From Thiosocius teredinicola (GTDB taxonomy: Bacteria; Pseudomonadota; Gammaproteobacteria; Chromatiales; Chromatiaceae), in assembly GCF_002009425.1 (NCBI RefSeq), contig NZ_CP019936.1, positions 2,095,297-2,159,296 of the forward strand: a DNA stretch of 64,000 nt, in the 5' to 3' direction. Both the position numbers and the translations under genes were made by a program. Shown piece by piece: positions 57,356 to 64,000 of this stretch. Under the pieces are notes generated by a model, which saw nothing but the letters and a program-made list of their open reading frames with translations, was not told where the DNA came from and did not search any database. The stretch's first letter is position 1; every line of letters starts with the position of its first letter.

Positions 57356-57781
57356 TCAAGCGGCCGATGCGTCTTTGTACTCGGCACCATCGATCATCAC
57401 TTTGGCGACCGTCGTGTAGGTGACGGTCCATGCCTCTTTGACTTCCGGCGTGAACGCATCGCCGAGACCCTGCTCGAGCGTCCACAGGAAGGCATCGCCC
57501 ACCTTGTCGTAGTCTTCGGCTTTCACGCCGTAGTCGACGTGTGCCTTGCCGGATTGCTTCAACGGCTCGATCAATGATTCGAGATTATCGAGGCCGTTGA
57601 CGGCGGTGTTGAGCATGGCCATCAGCTTGCGGCCCTGTTCTTTCATGTCGCCTTTGAAATACGGCTTCACTTCCGGATATTTCTCGAACAGTCGGCCGTA
57701 GAACAATTCTGCGGCCTGTTCTTTGATCGGCAGAACCTTGATCCACGAATCTTTGACGAGTTGTTTCTGTTGCGGGGTCAT
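57356..57781 (-). CDS. Single-domain globin
   Basis: 141 residues, complete globin fold. Proximal His81 in GKAHVDYGV, distal Gln49 in KEQGRKL, CD1 Phe42 in PYFKGD; these fit flavohaemoglobin/VGB-like myoglobin-type globins rather than truncated ones. AGGAGT precedes the ATG. No reductase domain. Last gene of the five-gene redox operon, 5 bases after the cytochrome stop; NO scavenging or oxygen/NO sensing is a plausible role. Confidence 0.9.
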   Translation of the reverse strand: MTPQQKQLVKDSWIKVLPIKEQAAELFYGRLFEKYPEVKPYFKGDMKEQGRKLMAMLNTAVNGLDNLESLIEPLKQSGKAHVDYGVKAEDYDKVGDAFLWTLEQGLGDAFTPEVKEAWTVTYTTVAKVMIDGAEYKDASAA

Positions 57782-57786
57782 GAATT

Positions 57787-58197
57787 TTACTCCTGGTGCT
57801 TCACGTAATATTCGGCCAGGGTCGCCATGTAGTCGACGGCCAGGCGGACTTCTTCATCGGTCAGTTTGTCGTTGCCGCCGCGTGGCGGCATGTACGTATA
57901 GTCGGGACCGTAAAAACCTTCTATAGCGTGTTGGTACAGCGTGGCCCGGTCTTGGGCGAGGCGAGGACGCCATGCGTCCGGTTCCATCGGGATCGGCGCG
58001 CCGGCGATGCCATAGCCGTGGCAGCCTTCACACGTTCCCAACCAGATGGTGCGTCCCTGCACCAAGGCTTTGTCCTCGAACTGCCGGTACGCCGGGTTGT
58101 CGCCCGCGATAGCTGAAGACATCAGCATCGATAACAACAAGATCAGGCGACCTTGCACGGGATCAGCCTTCAACCGGGATGCGGATAACGACACCAC
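57787..58197 (-). CDS. Periplasmic monohaem c-type cytochrome
   Basis: 136 residues. Hydrophobic export segment LILLLSMLMSSAIAG, one haem site GTCEGCHG, and the distal Met ligand probably in YTYMPPRGG. This is a class I cytochrome c (cytochrome_C_3/CBB3-like). The frame overlaps the end of the DUF3365 gene by 35 bases, showing a tight operon. Likely electron carrier for neighbours. Confidence 0.87.
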   Translation of the reverse strand: MVSLSASRLKADPVQGRLILLLSMLMSSAIAGDNPAYRQFEDKALVQGRTIWLGTCEGCHGYGIAGAPIPMEPDAWRPRLAQDRATLYQHAIEGFYGPDYTYMPPRGGNDKLTDEEVRLAVDYMATLAEYYVKHQE

Positions 58198-58771
58198 CCA
58201 TCACGTCACCGAGTTTGAAATCACGGCGCGGCGTATCTTTGTGGTCGTTGTGGCAAGAGACGCAGACCGGTGCGACTGCCGTGTCGGCGTAGACAGCGGT
58301 GAAGTACTTGGTGCCGCCGAGCTCTTCCACGGTGTAGTAGTTCTGGCCCTTGTTATCGGCAACGAATTTCAGACCGGCTTTTTCGGCCTCGGTCTTGGGT
58401 GCGTTCTGCTTGTTCACCGGCCACATGGACTGCAGCGAGTAGCTGAATTTCACATCCGGCAGCTTCTCGGCGCGCTTGGCAACCAGCTCTGAACCGAAGC
58501 GGAACATCTGGGCGGGCAGCACCAGTGCCTTCTCATCTTCGAAGTGTTCACTGGCGGTGATCACTTTCTCTTTCTTGGCGAGTCGGTTGACGATCTTCTG
58601 CGTGTATACGGTGCGGTCAGAGTCCATAACCAGGTGCAGGGCATCGGCCATGGTCTTCGGAGAGATCATCGGCTTGTCGGCAACGTCCTCGGCAACGCTA
58701 ACGCCGGTCGCGGTGGCGACTGCGCCGAGCAAGGTGAGAGCGATCATGTTTTTGCGGCTGTGTTGTTTCAT
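58163..58771 (-). CDS. Tll0287-like (DUF3365) haem-binding protein
   Basis: 202 residues. Signal peptide NMIALTLLGAVATATGVSVA. The N-terminal half is helical (TVYTQKIVNRLAKKE); the C-terminal part has a PAS-like fold with one CXXCH (VAPVCVSCHNDHKD). Resembles the DUF3365/Tll0287 family, soluble c-type haem proteins or sensor domains found with respiratory systems. Exact role unknown. Gap of 64 bases to the upstream multihaem gene. Confidence 0.85.
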   Translation of the reverse strand: MKQHSRKNMIALTLLGAVATATGVSVAEDVADKPMISPKTMADALHLVMDSDRTVYTQKIVNRLAKKEKVITASEHFEDEKALVLPAQMFRFGSELVAKRAEKLPDVKFSYSLQSMWPVNKQNAPKTEAEKAGLKFVADNKGQNYYTVEELGGTKYFTAVYADTAVAPVCVSCHNDHKDTPRRDFKLGDVMGGVVIRIPVEG

Positions 58772-58835
58772 TACTTTACCTTCTGACTACGAATGTTCCG
58801 GAGAACGAAATGCCGGTCTTCGCCGGCGTTGGGAT

Positions 58836-60239
58836 TCATTGCGCGGCCTCGGCTTTTTCGCGCAGATAGCGTTCCTGGTCGGCGCGTGCGAGATCGAGCG
58901 ATTCGACATGTCTGCTCGGTCGGCCCGTGAAGTTGTTGTCGATCAGCGATTGATCGGCCAGCGCATCGATCGAAAAGCCCAGGCCATGACAATGCAGGCA
59001 GGCTGGGCGGATCATCTTGCTGTTGGGTGACAGCGTCGCGCTCTGGTTGTGATCGACGAGCTTGCGACTCATCCAGTCGTTGACGTCGAAATCGATGCGC
59101 GGCATGTGGCACGTTGCACATGACACGCCGGTGCCGGCATCCGCCTTGCCGCCGACTTCGGCCTGCCACAGTTCGGCATGTGGCGATGCCTCGTAGGCCA
59201 CGGAGTGCTCATCGTTGTGACAGGCGAGGCAGGCATCCACCGCCGCGTAGGCGGCGTCGAAGCGGTGGCCGCCATGGCAGCTGTTGCAGGTCAGTTCGGC
59301 ATGTGCTGCCTTGTCGTTCATCGGCAGGCGTGCCATGTCGGGACGCATCGGTGAAAGGTCGGCGGCCAGGCGCATACCGTGCTTGCCGAGCTTGAAGCGC
59401 GCGACTTCGTGGTTGTGGCAGCTGTTGCAGCCCTCGACACCCGGTTTGTCGACCCAGGCGGTCAGCTCGCCCTGCGCATCGCGCGGCTGATGGCAGGCAC
59501 TGCAATTGACGCCGGCCTTGGCATGCGCCGTCTCCAACCAGTCGCGATCGATCTCTTCGTCGGCTGCGAACTCGGGCGGCGCGTCTTTGTCGGCCAGGGT
59601 GAGCGGTTCGACCGGATAGTGGTCGCGTGGGTACTCCATGATCTCGTCGATGACCGAGCCGAACTCACGCAGCGGTACCTTGGGCTTGTCGCTCAAGTCG
59701 GCGTCGTCCATATGCTTGACGAGAAAGTCGGTATACAGGGCGCGATTGTTGTGAAAGTTGTGGCAGCCTGAATTGGCACAGGTATCGAATGCCATGCCGA
59801 CATGCGATGGTCGGTTTTCGCCGACATCCACGTGGCAGTGGTAGCAGACATCGACAGGCTGCGTAACGCCATTCTTGCGCGTGATCTCCGGCCGGTGTTC
59901 GACGTGACAGCTCACGCATTGCAGGGCATTGATCTTTTCCAGGCGGTCAGCATTGCGCGGGTCTTTAAACTTGGTGCGGGGATGTGAATCGTGCGGTTTG
60001 ACGCGTTCCTCACCGTGACAATCGATACAAGCCTGCTGCAGCACCTCGCCACCACCGAGCGGATCGGTATGGCAGCTGTCGCAGGCGTCGGCGAGTTGGT
60101 GATGGCCGTTGCTCAGCGGTCCCGGCATGAACACGGTTTTGTCACCTGCCTCGAACATCACGTAACCGAACGCGCCGGCCGCACCGAGACTGGCGACAAT
60201 CCATAGCAACCACAGCTTCATCGTTGACTTCTTCGCCAT
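58836..60239 (-). CDS. Membrane-anchored multihaem cytochrome c (11 haem motifs)
   Basis: 467 residues from ATG 60239. One N-terminal helix (KLWLLWIVASLGAAGAFGYV) anchors it facing the periplasm. Ten CXXCH sites are visible (CDSCH, CIDCH, CVSCH, CYHCH, CSACH, CNSCH twice, CLACH, CATCH, CLHCH) plus one CX4CH (CANSGCH), giving up to eleven haems. Many additional His can serve as distal ligands. The pattern suggests the cytochrome c3/NapC-related electron-transfer class rather than a known reductase. Starts 11 bases after the oxidoreductase stop, so it is the probable periplasmic acceptor. Confidence 0.9.
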   Translation of the reverse strand: MAKKSTMKLWLLWIVASLGAAGAFGYVMFEAGDKTVFMPGPLSNGHHQLADACDSCHTDPLGGGEVLQQACIDCHGEERVKPHDSHPRTKFKDPRNADRLEKINALQCVSCHVEHRPEITRKNGVTQPVDVCYHCHVDVGENRPSHVGMAFDTCANSGCHNFHNNRALYTDFLVKHMDDADLSDKPKVPLREFGSVIDEIMEYPRDHYPVEPLTLADKDAPPEFAADEEIDRDWLETAHAKAGVNCSACHQPRDAQGELTAWVDKPGVEGCNSCHNHEVARFKLGKHGMRLAADLSPMRPDMARLPMNDKAAHAELTCNSCHGGHRFDAAYAAVDACLACHNDEHSVAYEASPHAELWQAEVGGKADAGTGVSCATCHMPRIDFDVNDWMSRKLVDHNQSATLSPNSKMIRPACLHCHGLGFSIDALADQSLIDNNFTGRPSRHVESLDLARADQERYLREKAEAAQ

Positions 60240-60250
60240 GTCTGCGCCGC

Positions 60251-62248
60251 TCAGTACCAGTACGTCTTGAAGATGTGCCAGCCGAGCAATGCCGGTACGG
60301 GCCAGAACAACAGGATGTGAAACCACACACTCTGTCGGCGCAGACGGGTCGCGATCGCGCCGCCGATACGGTGTTCAAGTGCGATGACGCCGCTGGAGAA
60401 GCCCCCCAGCAGCAGCATCAGGCTGAAGCTCGCCATCAGCAGAAAGTTCAGGCCGTTACCCAAACGCAGGCCGGTGTGTGCGAGCAGCGTGACCACCACC
60501 AGCAGACCCAGCACGATATGGGCGAGGCGCCAGCCATCGAACTTGCCGAGGCGGTTGAGCACGGGGGTGCGTTTGCGCAGCGAAACCAGCAAGCCGATGA
60601 CGAACAGGCCGAGAATCGTAAAGCCGGTGATCTGTTTGAGCAGGCCGTCGCGCCACAGCACGTCCCAGTGCCACGCGTGCTGCACTGAATCGGCATAGGG
60701 GATGGCTGGCGCGAACAGCATCAGCAGTGCACCGATCAACGCGATGGTGCCGGAGACGAGCAGGGTGCGCGATAACGCGACGGGCTTGAGTGCGCCGCCG
60801 CCGATGAGATCGTTGACCAGCGGCTTGCATGAGCCGCAGACCGAGCTGGCGCCAGTGGCCTTGCAGACCGCTTCTGTGGTGCAGGCCCCCTTGGCGATGG
60901 CGTCGCTCAAGGTGCCGCGCGTGACGTTGGTGCATTGGCACACGATGGTTGTTGCCGGCCAGGCAGCGACGCTCTGGCTGTCTTCGGCCGGCCAGATGAA
61001 ACCGGTGCGCAGAAAACGCATGATCTGCCAGGGCCAGATGACAGCGGTTCGACCGATGAAGGTCTGCAGCCGGACGGTTTCGTTCCAGTCGCCGATGCCG
61101 ATCGCGCCGATCAGTCGATGTTGCTTGACCAGAATCTTGCGGTAGATGCCTTTGTCGTCATCACGGTACACATAGGCCTTGCCGTTGTGCCGGTTCTCGC
61201 CGGCGCCCATCGGTCCCATGCTGAACACCTGGGTACCGACCACCTTGAGGCGCGAAGCAGCGACCGAACCGGCGTAGTGACTTTCGATGCCGGCGATATC
61301 GGCGGCGGCAACGGCGGCCTGTTCCAGGCCCGGTGCGACCAGGCCGTAGACCTCGCCGCGGTGTTCGGCGCATTCACCGACGGCATAGATATCGTCGTCG
61401 GAGGTGCGCATACGGTCATCGACCTGGATGCCGCGACCGAACTTGAGATGGAACTCCTTCGCCAAGCCGATATTGGGGCGGATGCCGGTCGCGACGACGA
61501 TCGTGTCGCACTTGATCGTCAGGCCGGAGCGCAGTTGAACACCGGTGACACGTTCGCCACCCAGCACCTCGGCGACGCCGTCGCCGATGACGACCCGAAC
61601 GCCCAGCGATTCCACGTCGTGTTGCAGTTCGGCAGCGCCGTCTTCGTCGAGCTGGTGACCGAGCAGGCGGTCTGCATGTTCGACGACCGTTACCTGCGTG
61701 TTGGCGCGTTGCATACCGCGCGCCGCTTCCAGACCGAGCAAACCGCCGCCGAGAACCACGGTGTGGTGGCTGCGGACCCGGCGAGCCAGCAGCTTGTTGG
61801 TGTCGTCGAGATCGCGGAAGGTGAACACGCCGCTCTTGTCGATGCCTGGGATATTCGGCACAAATGGTGACGACCCCGTCGCCAGGATCAATCTGGAATA
61901 CGGTTGTACCTGGCCGCTGTTGTCGGTGATCCGCTTGTGGTCGCGATCGATCGATTCGACCCGGTAGCCGATGCGTTCTTCGAAGCATGCGCCGAGCGGC
62001 GGATCAAGCGGTTGTGCCAGACCTTGCCAGTCGACCTCGCCGGCGAGCCAGGATGACAAACGGACGCGGTTGTAGGGTTCGTGTTGTTCGTCGCCGTAGA
62101 TGATGACGGACTGCCCGGGCAGCCGCTGCAGCAACTCGCGAGCCACGCGCATACCGACCGGGCCGTTGCCGACGACCACGATGGGGGCGACCGGTGCCGA
62201 TGCTTCGGCTGCCTGCGAGGGGCTCAGCGCTTCTGCGACCTGGCTCAT
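60251..62248 (-). CDS. NirB-like FAD/NAD(P)-BFD-membrane b-haem oxidoreductase
   Basis: 665 residues from MSQVAEALSPS (62248); frames from 62281 or earlier are less likely. FAD motif IVVVGNGPVGMR (about 23-34), ATGSSPFVPNIPG, NAD motif VVLGGGLLGLEAARG (about 168) and FAD motif DDIYAVGECAEH match the front of assimilatory NirB. BFD-type [2Fe-2S] site: CQC at about 434-436 and CGSC at about 470. The siroheme domains of NirB are absent; instead five to six helices follow with H-X13-H pairs His577/His591 and His644/His658, the pattern for two stacked b haems as in ferric reductases and NOX. Predicted to pass NAD(P)H electrons across the membrane. Partial family match only; reaction unknown. Confidence 0.85.
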   Translation of the reverse strand: MSQVAEALSPSQAAEASAPVAPIVVVGNGPVGMRVARELLQRLPGQSVIIYGDEQHEPYNRVRLSSWLAGEVDWQGLAQPLDPPLGACFEERIGYRVESIDRDHKRITDNSGQVQPYSRLILATGSSPFVPNIPGIDKSGVFTFRDLDDTNKLLARRVRSHHTVVLGGGLLGLEAARGMQRANTQVTVVEHADRLLGHQLDEDGAAELQHDVESLGVRVVIGDGVAEVLGGERVTGVQLRSGLTIKCDTIVVATGIRPNIGLAKEFHLKFGRGIQVDDRMRTSDDDIYAVGECAEHRGEVYGLVAPGLEQAAVAAADIAGIESHYAGSVAASRLKVVGTQVFSMGPMGAGENRHNGKAYVYRDDDKGIYRKILVKQHRLIGAIGIGDWNETVRLQTFIGRTAVIWPWQIMRFLRTGFIWPAEDSQSVAAWPATTIVCQCTNVTRGTLSDAIAKGACTTEAVCKATGASSVCGSCKPLVNDLIGGGALKPVALSRTLLVSGTIALIGALLMLFAPAIPYADSVQHAWHWDVLWRDGLLKQITGFTILGLFVIGLLVSLRKRTPVLNRLGKFDGWRLAHIVLGLLVVVTLLAHTGLRLGNGLNFLLMASFSLMLLLGGFSSGVIALEHRIGGAIATRLRRQSVWFHILLFWPVPALLGWHIFKTYWY

Positions 62249-62313
62249 GTGACTGCTCAAACTTCCACTACTGGCAAACATCAATGGGGCAAGCAACGGA
62301 AACGGCGAACAAC

Positions 62314-62363
62314 AAAAAAGGCACCGATGCAATCTGCGGTTACGCAGATGCAAGGGCGCCTTT
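62314..62363 (-). terminator. Intrinsic terminator in the leader of the redox operon
   Basis: Minus strand: AAAGGCGCCC...GGTGCCTTT outer stem with inner TTGCATCTGCG-taac-CGCAGATTGCA, followed by six U (62319-62314), 66 bases before the first start codon. As it lies downstream of the promoter it must be read through, i.e. it is an attenuator. Confidence 0.88.
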
Positions 62364-62370
62364 GCCTAAT

Positions 62371-62418
62371 GACCAACGTTGGTCAACCAGATTGTGTTCG
62401 CCGCAGCAACGTTGCTGC
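62371..62418 (-). promoter_or_regulatory. Dual-hairpin ANTAR antiterminator target
   Basis: Two stem-loops in order: GCAGC-AACGUU-GCUGC (62418-62403) and GACC-AACGUU-GGUC (62384-62371; an extra U-A pair possible), 18 bases apart, upstream of the terminator. Both hexaloops have A at position 1 and G at position 4, the recognition rule of ANTAR RNA-binding proteins such as NasR and NasT. Confidence 0.8.
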
Positions 62419-62435
62419 TTGCTGTCTAACGAAAT

Positions 62436-62451
62436 AGCAAATGCGGTGCCA
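62436..62451 (-). promoter_or_regulatory. Sigma-54 promoter of the redox operon
   Basis: Minus strand TGGCACCGCATTTGCT, nearly identical to consensus TGGCACG-N4-TTGCW with exact GG-N10-GC spacing. Start of transcription expected near 62425, a few bases before the first ANTAR hairpin. Confidence 0.82.
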
Positions 62452-62584
62452 GAACTTAAGATACGGATTAAATCGTCTGTTGTTCAACGGTTTAGCTTTG
62501 GCGAGACGGTTCGCCCAGATGCGAACTACATTGCAAATTGAGCTAAGTCAGTGCACGTGATTTCGCCTTGGGCCCTCAAACAGT

Positions 62585-62599
62585 GCGCCTGTGCGGCGC
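62585..62599. promoter_or_regulatory. Possible enhancer-binding site (NtrC-like)
   Basis: GCGCC-TGTGC-GGCGC, a perfect inverted repeat with the 5-base spacing of NtrC sites (GCACC-N5-GGTGC) but one different base per half. Centred about 166 bases upstream of the predicted sigma-54 start site. Confidence 0.35.
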
Positions 62600-62650
62600 G
62601 ATCGCGTGGTGGCAGGCGCAATTGTGGCGCATCGAATACATGGGCACGGA

Positions 62651-62656
62651 TACAAT
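62651..62656 (+). promoter_or_regulatory. -10 box of rarA
   Basis: TACAAT located 8 bases before the rarA ATG; predicts a leaderless or near-leaderless mRNA. Confidence 0.45.
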
Positions 62657-62664
62657 AGCGCGCT

Positions 62665-64000
62665 ATGTACGCAGACGATTTATTCGACGACCCGGACCGT
62701 GCACTGCAGGGGCGCCCGCTGGCCGACCGTATGCGCCCGGCGACATTGCAGGAATACATGGGGCAGGAGCACCTGCTGGGTGAGGGCAAGGCATTGCGCC
62801 GTGCGATCGAGACCGGGCGTTTGCATTCGATGATCTTTTGGGGACCACCCGGTACCGGCAAGACGACGCTTGCGCGTCTGTTGGCGGGTCGATCCGGCTA
62901 TGCATTCGAAACCCTGTCGGCTGTGCTGGCGGGTGTGAAAGACATTCGCGCTGCCGTCGATAAGGCGCGCCAGATACGGGCGCAGAGCGGCAAGGGAACC
63001 GTGCTATTCATCGATGAGGTGCACCGCTTCAACAAGAGTCAACAGGACGCGTTTCTGCCGCACGTCGAAGACGGCACGCTGTTGTTCGTCGGCGCGACCA
63101 CCGAGAACCCATCGTTCGAGTTGAACAATGCGCTGTTATCACGTGCGCGTGTCTACGTGCTCAAGTCGTTGCAGCGTGACGCGATCGAGGCGTTGCTGAA
63201 TCGGGCCCTCAACGACACCGAGCGCGGGCTGGGTGAGCTGAAACTGAAGATCAGCGACACTGCGATGCAACTGCTGGCCGATGCCGCAGACGGCGACGCC
63301 AGACGTGCAATCAACCTGCTGGAGATTGCTGCGGATCTGGCAACGGACGGCCGAATCGACGACGAAGCCGTCGGCGAAGTGGTTGCGGGGCAGGTCCGGC
63401 GCTTCGATAAAGGTGGCGAGGCGTTCTATGACCAGATATCCGCCTTGCACAAATCCGTACGCGGCTCATCGCCCGACGGTGCGTTGTACTGGTTGTGTCG
63501 CATGCTCGATGGCGGTTGCGATGCTTTATATATCGCACGCCGGGTCGTGCGCATGGCATCCGAAGACATCGGCAACGCCGACCCGCGCGGCCTGGAACTC
63601 GCACTGAACGCCTGGCAGGTTCAGGAGCGTCTCGGCAGTCCTGAGGGGGAACTGGCAATCGCCCAGGCAGTCGCTTACCTCGCCTGCGCCGCCAAGAGCA
63701 ACGCGGTGTACAGCGCCTTCAACGAGGCGATGGCCGCTGCCAAGCAGTCGGGTTCGCTGGAAGTACCGATCCACCTGCGCAACGCACCGACGCGTTTGAT
63801 GAAAGAACTGGGCTACGGCAAAGCCTACCGCTACGCCCACGATGAACCTGGGGCCTATGCCGCCGGTGAGACTTATCTGCCCGACGAACTCGCCGCGCGT
63901 CGCTTCTATCATCCGGTCGACCGCGGTCTCGAAATCAAGATCGGCGAAAAACTCGATCAATTGCGCGCGTTGGATGAGAAGGCGGGCAAATCGCCGTCCG
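62665..64000 (+). CDS. rarA: Replication-associated recombination protein A (3' end at window edge)
   Basis: 445 codons are visible without a stop, about the full family length, so only a few residues are missing. AAA+ ATPase of the RarA/MgsA/WRNIP1 family: LADRMRPATLQEYMGQEHLLGEG, Walker A FWGPPGTGKTT, Walker B VLFIDEVHRFNKSQQDAFLPH, sensor 1 GATTENPSFELNNALLSR, and the tetramerisation part ALYWLCRMLDGGCDALYIARR. Acts at stalled forks. No ribosome site precedes the ATG. Confidence 0.95.
   Translation, partial: MYADDLFDDPDRALQGRPLADRMRPATLQEYMGQEHLLGEGKALRRAIETGRLHSMIFWGPPGTGKTTLARLLAGRSGYAFETLSAVLAGVKDIRAAVDKARQIRAQSGKGTVLFIDEVHRFNKSQQDAFLPHVEDGTLLFVGATTENPSFELNNALLSRARVYVLKSLQRDAIEALLNRALNDTERGLGELKLKISDTAMQLLADAADGDARRAINLLEIAADLATDGRIDDEAVGEVVAGQVRRFDKGGEAFYDQISALHKSVRGSSPDGALYWLCRMLDGGCDALYIARRVVRMASEDIGNADPRGLELALNAWQVQERLGSPEGELAIAQAVAYLACAAKSNAVYSAFNEAMAAAKQSGSLEVPIHLRNAPTRLMKELGYGKAYRYAHDEPGAYAAGETYLPDELAARRFYHPVDRGLEIKIGEKLDQLRALDEKAGKSPS

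Noticed and set aside
60251-62248. Annotation as assimilatory nitrite reductase large subunit NirB
   Set aside because: Front half matches, but the ferredoxin-like and siroheme/[4Fe-4S] domains are replaced by membrane helices, so nitrite reduction by this protein alone is not supported.

Overview
The window reads as chromosome of a gammaproteobacterium. The strongest support is the block icd, cspD, clpS, clpA, infA, ate, aat, trxB, ald, ftsK, lolA and rarA (43.4-64 kb) together with purB, hflD and mnmA (37.7-41.6 kb), an order typical of Gammaproteobacteria. A VPLPA-CTERM protein, an EpsE/F/G/L-type polysaccharide system, a RAYT element and many multiheme c-type cytochromes suggest an environmental, possibly Chromatiales-like or sulfur-oxidising lineage. 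That placement is inference. No rRNA, tRNA or CRISPR was seen.

Layout. 1-5.1 kb: the 3' part of a giant RHS/YD-repeat toxin with an ADP-ribosyltransferase-like tip, plus a small probable immunity gene resembling domain III of EF-Tu. 5.2-6.1 kb: a RAYT transposase between REP-like repeats. 6.1-8.7 kb: an FHA-diguanylate cyclase and a Ser/Thr kinase. 9.3-28.4 kb: an exopolysaccharide locus. It holds a VPLPA-CTERM protein, epsG/F/E/L, a sulfotransferase and a DUF4838 protein on the minus strand; five glycosyltransferases and a Wzy-like polymerase on the plus strand; and a WcaJ/EpsB initiating transferase behind a sigma-54 promoter. 28.4-30.4 kb: decayed sequence with an IS3-type remnant and a Cys-rich small gene, of which a fragment also lies at the other end of the EPS locus. 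30.4-43.3 kb: accessory and housekeeping genes (EF-hand protein, GNAT-nitrilase, secretin-N-like protein, roxA, EamA transporter, OmpA-like protein, purB, LEA-like lipoprotein, hflD, mnmA, Nudix, rluE). 43.4-57.3 kb: the conserved icd-to-lolA block.

57.3-62.5 kb is the most interesting part: a five-gene minus-strand redox operon sitting between lolA and rarA. It encodes an oxidoreductase with NirB-type FAD/NAD and BFD-type [2Fe-2S] modules but with a membrane domain carrying two H-X13-H pairs in place of siroheme domains, an 11-haem-motif cytochrome, a Tll0287/DUF3365-type cytochrome, a monohaem cytochrome and a globin. Its leader has a near-consensus sigma-54 promoter, two hairpins with identical AACGUU hexaloops (A1 and G4, the ANTAR antiterminator recognition pattern) and an intrinsic terminator. 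This is the control layout of nitrate-responsive nas operons, placed in front of genes that are not a nitrate or nitrite reductase. I infer a nitrate/nitrogen-controlled transmembrane electron conduit from NAD(P)H to periplasmic multihaem cytochrome, possibly tied to NO or nitrite chemistry.

Other links between genes: kinase, FHA-GGDEF and a PilZ protein could connect Ser/Thr phosphorylation and c-di-GMP to polysaccharide output; the sulfotransferase suggests a sulfated polymer.
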